Positions 58,627-64,000 of a stretch of DNA of 64,000 bases are shown in pieces. Made by a program: the position numbers and the translations under genes. A model generated the notes under the pieces. It did not search any database and had not been told where the DNA came from. It was given only the letters and a program-made list of their open reading frames with translations. The stretch comes from Chlorophyllum brunneum (lineage: Eukaryota; Basidiomycota; Agaricomycetes; Agaricales; Agaricaceae). The stretch is from assembly GCA_963576785.1 (NCBI GenBank), contig OY756142.1, positions 2,356,001 to 2,420,000 of the forward strand, read 5' to 3'. Position 1 is the stretch's first letter; each line of letters begins with the position of its first letter.

Positions 58627-59067
58627 TATCATTTGTACTTTCCGAGCTGCATTACATGTAATGAGCTCTTCAGTATATTATTCATCTAATATTTGTCATC
58701 AAGGCTGCATCCTCTGACTCACATTATGGACCTCTTACTCATGTATTTCATGAGCTAACTGATCACTATCGCTCTAATTATACTACTGGACACTGCTGAT
58801 GATATCACAGTGTTTCAAGGGACTCTGTAGTCATTACTGACTCATTATGCATAGTTATTACTTGTAGGTCTTAGGGTTTGCTACCTAGACACTTAGTATA
58901 TAAAGCAGTATGTATTCTCTTATGTTTCCTTAGATAATCTACTCAATTATTCTACCTTGCTCTACTTGACTCACAGCAACTCCTTTAGTAACTTTACCAT
59001 CTACTAACCAAACTATCAGTAAGTCAGATTATCTGTCTGTCACTGTGTGTTACTGTGCTAGAAAACA
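58627..59067 (+). repeat. 3' LTR of Copia E
   Basis: Starts TATCATTTGTACTTTCC (terminal TG mutated to TA) after a purine-rich GAGCTAGGAGAAA and ends GAAAACA. Followed by the ATATC duplication. Confidence 0.87.
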
Positions 59068-59072
59068 ATATC

Positions 59073-59478
59073 TACTATAATATATAGGCTACAAAATAGA
59101 TGGTAGTCAAAGATTGGCTCTCCTCTGGCCAAACTAGACTACTGACAGGCAGTTTGGGTGGATGGTTGTGGAAACATGCATAAATACACAAGTTTTAGAC
59201 TAGAATGATGAGTAACCCCTAGTCTCCCCTTCCTAGAGAGAGTATGCATTAATTTGCAATTAACTTCTACACATGTTAGAGATGTGGGAAGCTAGCAGGG
59301 CTACTGTATGTTATCCAACTCTTGTGAGTGGTGTGTTGGACTTGAATGCAAACACAGATAGATTGTACTCAAGAAAATCTACCAACTGGCTTAGATAAAC
59401 TGGCTAGCCACATTTTCTCTTGTATAGGTTACAAAAGCAAAGAATATGAATGTGGGACTCAAAGCAAGCCCCACATTT
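59073..59478. other. Region without recognised gene
   Basis: AT-rich sequence right of Copia E; no coding or repeat assignment. A small open frame at 59346 has no recognisable content. Confidence 0.35.
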
Positions 59479-59690
59479 TGTTAAATAAAATGGTGAATAG
59501 TGTAAAGGCATGGATTTGTCTTGTGCAGCTAAGAGAGTACAAGGAAGATGTGTTAATACCATTGTATTAGGGCCAACTTGACAAGATAACAGCTTTGTCA
59601 AGTGGTCTTTATATAAAAGCACATCAAGATCTAGTTACTAATTTCTATTGACTAAAGCTACCTAAATATAGTATTGACATGATGATCAAC
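59479..59690 (+). repeat. Truncated LTR F3
   Basis: TGTTAAATAAAATGGTGAATAG... matches the first two-thirds of LTRs F1 and F2, then stops near 59690 without the CACTTCTAA end. It lies about 240 bp from the RSE1 stop codon and is the outermost recognisable transposon piece. Confidence 0.75.
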
Positions 59691-59932
59691 ACACTGCCAA
59701 TCTGCAATTGGCAGCTGTTGTGGATGTACTCTCTTTTTATATCAGAGATAATTTCAATGTGCAATCTACAAAGTGGAACCCTAGTGTCAACAGCAACCCC
59801 CAGGTTGCTCAAATACTGACTGATTAAATATCTGGCATTTTAGAATCATTCTTTTAAATTGAGACATAATTTCTGTATAAGAGTAGGGGCAGAACAAAAA
59901 TAGACAGGCAAGAAAACACCACAAGAAACACA

Positions 59933-62900
59933 TTAGAATCCACTGGCTGTAACTCTCAACTGCTCCAACTTTTTCAAAACCTCTCCGACAGACCTATCTA
60001 ACTCACCTGCAATCGCACTTTGCTTCGACCCAGGCAACTTTGCATACATCTCACACAAATCCCCATCCACAACTGCTTTAACTGGGACGTAATAACCTCT
60101 CCACGCTAAATGATCTCTCCCAACCAGGCTCACTTGCTCTGTACGCATATGTTGCTCCAGTGTCGAGATAAAGTCTACATCTTCCTTTGTAACGAAGGGC
60201 ACAAGGATTCCTATCGTTCCGTGTAGACCCGTGTAGAGTAAGACTTCACGTCCACCAGCGACGAGAGAGACTCTGTTTATAGACGTGATGAGGTCTCCAA
60301 CGTGGAAGTGACATATCATCTTTGTTTTATGTGGTGCACCCATAAACAGACCTTTTTCATGTAGGATTCCTGCACCTGTTGGGTCATCGTCGACTTGGTC
60401 CGAAATTTTAGAGTCTAGCCGGTTCACATAGACGTTGCCGAACCGGTCAGCAGCCGCTACAGTGTTATAATCCACCATGGTGACAACCGTAGTCCACCGT
60501 GGTTGGGAATCATCAGCGAAGATGAGGAGGCGGTTTTCAGGAGCTTTGTAGACTGCAAAGTATACTGATTCTTGCATGTCCCCAACGAGAATACGCGAGC
60601 CTTGTGTCGATAGTGTCACAATTGCTGAGCCAAATTGCTACATGAGGAATTTCAGGAGTGAAGTTAAAAATGTTGTTTAACTATTACTTACTTTATTCTC
60701 AACCTTCCTCAGCATCTTTCTCCTTCCGATATCGTATATTCGCAATGCCTTCCCAACACCAGCTACCAACCGTCCTTGGAAAGCCATTAACGCGAGTGGC
60801 ACATCATCAATCTCCGTCTAAAGATGATAGCAGTAGGCACCTCATTCACGACATGTCAAAAGACACTCACTTTATGCACTAACTCCAGGCCGGCACCTTC
60901 CTCTACAAACCTATATACCCTCAAGAACCCACTCGAACACGTCCTCGGTGCCAGCCTGGTATCCGCCGCCGTTCCCACAACCAAATGCAGCTCATTCCCT
61001 CTCGCACTAAATGGTACCACTGCGACCGAAAACGCCGACTCATTTCCATCTAATGGGCACACAGACACGGTTTTACCCTCCACAGGATCGATAATGCGGA
61101 TATTGGACGCCCAGGTTCCTATGGGTGCTTTTGGTCGACCGAAGATCTCAGGGGGGAGATTGAGCACTTCTTCGTCGATTTTTTTGTTTTGTTGGCGCTG
61201 TCATGTGGGTGTCAGTCTTCGCCCGGTCATATAAGGGGCAGAGAAGAAGCGTACCAGTTCAGTTAGTTTTTTGTCTACAGCGTCTTGGCCCATGACACGG
61301 TGGTCCCCTTCAATCAGGTAGAAATAGCTATTCATCGGGTGGGTGATGAATTTTCTCGGGGTATACGATAATGGTATAGAATCTTGCTTCAACTTGACAC
61401 CAAGTCTAGGGACGTGGAAAATACTACAATCACCGTTGACACAAACCAGCTCTGAAAATGACACCGATAAAAACTCACCGAAGCACAGACCCAGATATAC
61501 CAATCAAACCCTCCGGACTCAACTCGGCTGAGAAACTCCACGCATAATCCAGATTTTCATAAATGAGCGGTGTAAAATGCATGAAATTCTGGTGTGTATA
61601 GTTCAACCACGATCTTGACGACAACGCCAAAATTGCCGGATTCTTGTGAATTTGCACCCGGACAAGTTTGATTGGTCTCGTCCCTAGAAACCTATAAATC
61701 ATGGTCAGCCCATCACATACCAGAGGTACAAATGAGTGTTACGCACCTCGTACGCGTATCCGTCAACTGCCCATTAATCGGATCCAACACTGTCCTCAAC
61801 AACACACCATTCTGCAACCCAATATTCACGAACATCGTCGGCTGGGCCTTGTTAATACTTGCATCTAACATATCCGCAATACAAATCGCAGACGGCGGAG
61901 CGGTTAACGCTTGTAAACTGATCGTCTCGAGCGTACTCTCCGGGTCCAACGAGATAATCCTGACAGTTTGATCCTCACATCCTACGGCCAAGTATGGCGT
62001 TCTCTGTCTTCCTTCAGGAACTTCAGCAACAGATAAGGCGAGTACAGTCGACCCCATAGCTTTTCGGTCTTGGTATTCATTCAGTTGGCCATCTAAGTCC
62101 AATTCAAAGTATACCAGCTCCGCGGAGCTGAGCGCGACGACGACTTGACGTTTGTTTGTTGTAGCTGCAACGATGGTTTTACCGGATGGAACACGCCATT
62201 CGTTCACGCGTCGGTCGGCGAGGACATGTCGGATACCGTGTGGATGAACTTGAAGGAGTGCGTCGGACCCGATTTGTTGGACTGCTAGAGTAGGTGCGGA
62301 GGAGAGGAAGCCCGTATCTTGGACTTCTTCGATCGTCTCGCCAATGGAAAGCACGAGTGTCCCATTGACGAAGGAGAGGATAATGTACGAGTCATATGGG
62401 TCTTAAAGGGGTACGATGATTAGCAGCTAGCTACATCGAGGCACATACACAGACAATACTCACCATCTTCAGTACGTTTGGTTGTCCACACCGCATTAGG
62501 GATACCAGGTAATTCTGAGCTTACAGACTCTTCAACTTCCAGACCATGTCGGAGAATTCTGAGGCTGCTTCGTGCACCACGTCCACAAGCAGCGAAGATT
62601 TGTGGGGTATCAGAATTGGGGAGCAGGTTAAGGACTTTGGAGTCGATGATGGGGTCGAGAGATTCAAGTTCGTCAGCAAGCGCCAAGTTCTCCAAGGGGC
62701 GAGGTGTGAAATAAGCGCGAGGGAGGGCAGCCTGTGGGTCGACCATCCCGAAAGTGGGGTATGACGTTGAACTGAACTCGGGTTCGTTGTCGTCATCTCC
62801 CAACTTCTGGAACTGGTAAAGGTAACTGGTGATAGAATGAGCATCTGGAGGAATCAACGAAATATGCATGCTCACTGGTTGCCAAACTCTGATGCGATGA

Positions 62901-64000
62901 ACAAGAAACCAGACTTCAAGATGCAGAGACTTGAAGCGACTGGGACAGTGTCAAAGTACTTGATCTTCAGCGCTTTGACTTCTTCCTCCTCGTGTTCAAT
63001 GGTTACCTTGAACAGATCACCGTCTTCGCTTTGAAGAAGGAAAAAGAATGCACCCTAGGCAGTAGGGTTAACGGAGTGAACAACATAAATGCCAATCCTC
63101 ACCTTCATCTTGTGCATGACGGCCGAGGTAATAATCACTCCTCTCTCCTTGTCCTCTAAAGGATGCCTCCTCCGAGGAATAGGCACACGGTGTTGAGGAA
63201 CGTCCATGTGCCGGTAGATAATATAGTCCTCGCAACAGACAAGCACTCCAGAGGGACCATCATAACGGTCTGACGATGCTAGCTGGCCGCCAGGAACCTG
63301 GACGAGAAGGTTTGCTCGTGGATCTGTTGGCTCGCTCCATTTGCGAACGACGTGGTTCAGTCCGAGGTCAAGTTCGTAATACGTCAGCATCTATCCCAAC
63401 GGTCAGAGGAGAATGTATCTATATGAGAGAACAACGAACTTTCTCAGCCTTGTTGAACGCGTCTCCCGTGGCATCCTGATCCGACTCTGAATAATCCACT
63501 TCCAGTGCTGCAAAAACAGGATTCTCGAATCCAACATCGAGCCCAATAATATGATAAATAACTGCCGAGTTCTTGTGCGCTTCCAGGGGCGACGAGATAG
63601 TCAAATTTGCAGCGGCGTCGCGGTTTAGAATATACACGAGCTTGGCCTTTTCCATAGCGGAGATCATGACACTGCGTCCCTTGGGGTCCGTGGCGAGATA
63701 CTGACCAGGAACAATACGACGCGCACCAGATTTGCCAAAGGTCTCCTGATGCAACTTTGTGAAGCTGCTGGTCTTGGCGTCATATTCCAGGATGTTGATG
63801 CGCCCAGAGTCCGATCCTAGGATGGCGTAGTCTGAGGAAATACAGGTCAAAGGCACCGCAAGAAGAAGGATATGTACATAGTGCTCACCCTTGGTCGCAC
63901 CAGTCAGTCTGAAAGACGCGAGTGATCGAATGGAGCCGAAGGCCTCTGTCGCGATGACCGTCGCGACTTTTCCTGTCTGAGGGTCTGGCCGGAGCAATTC
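59933..64000 (-). CDS. RSE1: Rse1 / SF3B3, U2 snRNP splicing factor (5' end outside window)
   Basis: Eleven exons are visible on the minus strand: >64000-63889, 63831-63440, 63390-63103, 63054-62876, 62825-62464, 62401-61747, 61691-61479, 61423-61255, 61197-60871, 60817-60692 and 60637-59933. They join without frame error to 1175 aa. All introns are GT...AG and about 45-65 nt. It starts inside [11 protein letters not shown] and ends QLRVTASGF, so only some tens of N-terminal residues are missing. Signatures: [120 protein letters not shown]. This three-beta-propeller DDB1/CPSF160-like protein scaffolds SF3b at the branch site of the spliceosome. Family role is known; it would serve the many short introns seen here. 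Confidence 0.95.

Larger units (their letters stand above)
48342..59067 (+). mobile_element. Copia E: degenerate Ty1/copia element carrying three nested insertions
   Basis: It is bounded by LTRs at 48342-49124 (interrupted) and 58627-59067, with the 5-bp duplication ATATC at 48337-48341 and 59068-59072. Same family as Copia A. It contains solo LTR H in the 5' LTR, LINE4 in gag and solo LTR F2 between protease and integrase. Without these insertions it is about 6.4 kb, matching Copia A. Confidence 0.9.

Overview
The window is nuclear DNA of a filamentous basidiomycete, most likely an Agaricomycete. The reasons are compact genes cut by many introns of about 50 nt, host proteins of the agaric type (Mdm10, Psf3, Tfc1/Sfc1, Rse1), and Ty1/copia and Tad1-like LINE retrotransposons. 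I cannot name the genus. The assembly contains one 200-N gap (36855-37054).

Left arm (1-8500), dense host genes: the C-terminal part of a disordered Ser/Pro-rich protein (+), MDM10 (-, 5 exons), an unrecognised spliced gene (-), PKR1 (+), PSF3 (-, 7 exons, stop codon overlapping the end of PKR1), a small probably mitochondrial protein (+, 3 exons), a TFIIIC subunit Tfc1/Sfc1/GTF3C5 (+, 11 exons) and ribosomal protein eL29 (-, 5 exons including a 12-nt microexon). Neighbours are 40-220 bp apart. Right arm (59933-64000): nearly all of splicing factor RSE1/SF3B3 (-), whose 5' end lies outside the window.

Centre (about 8947-59700), a nested transposon island of about 50 kb between the eL29 promoter side and the 3' end of RSE1. 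From left to right: an ORF1-only LINE with poly(A) and a 15-bp target duplication, split by Copia A (TSD TCTCT); about 200 bp of host sequence; a minus-strand LINE (LINE2) that contains a second LINE (LINE3, TSD GCAATGACTTGCTTC) and, in its ORF1, Copia B; Copia C inside the RNase H of Copia B; the gap; the inverted tail of Copia B; Copia D, an inverted near-copy of C; the 5' end of a LINE; a solo LTR (F1); an LTR (G) beside a Helitron helicase remnant; and Copia E (TSD ATATC), which carries a solo LTR (H) inside its 5' LTR, a LINE (LINE4) in gag and a solo LTR (F2) in pol.

The most informative structure is the C/D pair. These two copies of about 7.1-7.4 kb face each other, and their target duplications are swapped: TTTGG-C-GCTAT and CCAAA-D-ATAGC. 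The RNase H gene of Copia B stops at the left edge of C and resumes on the opposite strand at the left edge of D. Together these show an inversion of the 1.25-kb interval by recombination between the two elements. All elements carry stops or frameshifts. Many changes are CpG to TpG/CpA, and in LINE2 and Copia E such a change has hit the catalytic Asp-Asp codons of reverse transcriptase. The copia families share a primer-binding site complementary to the anticodon arm of initiator tRNA-Met.
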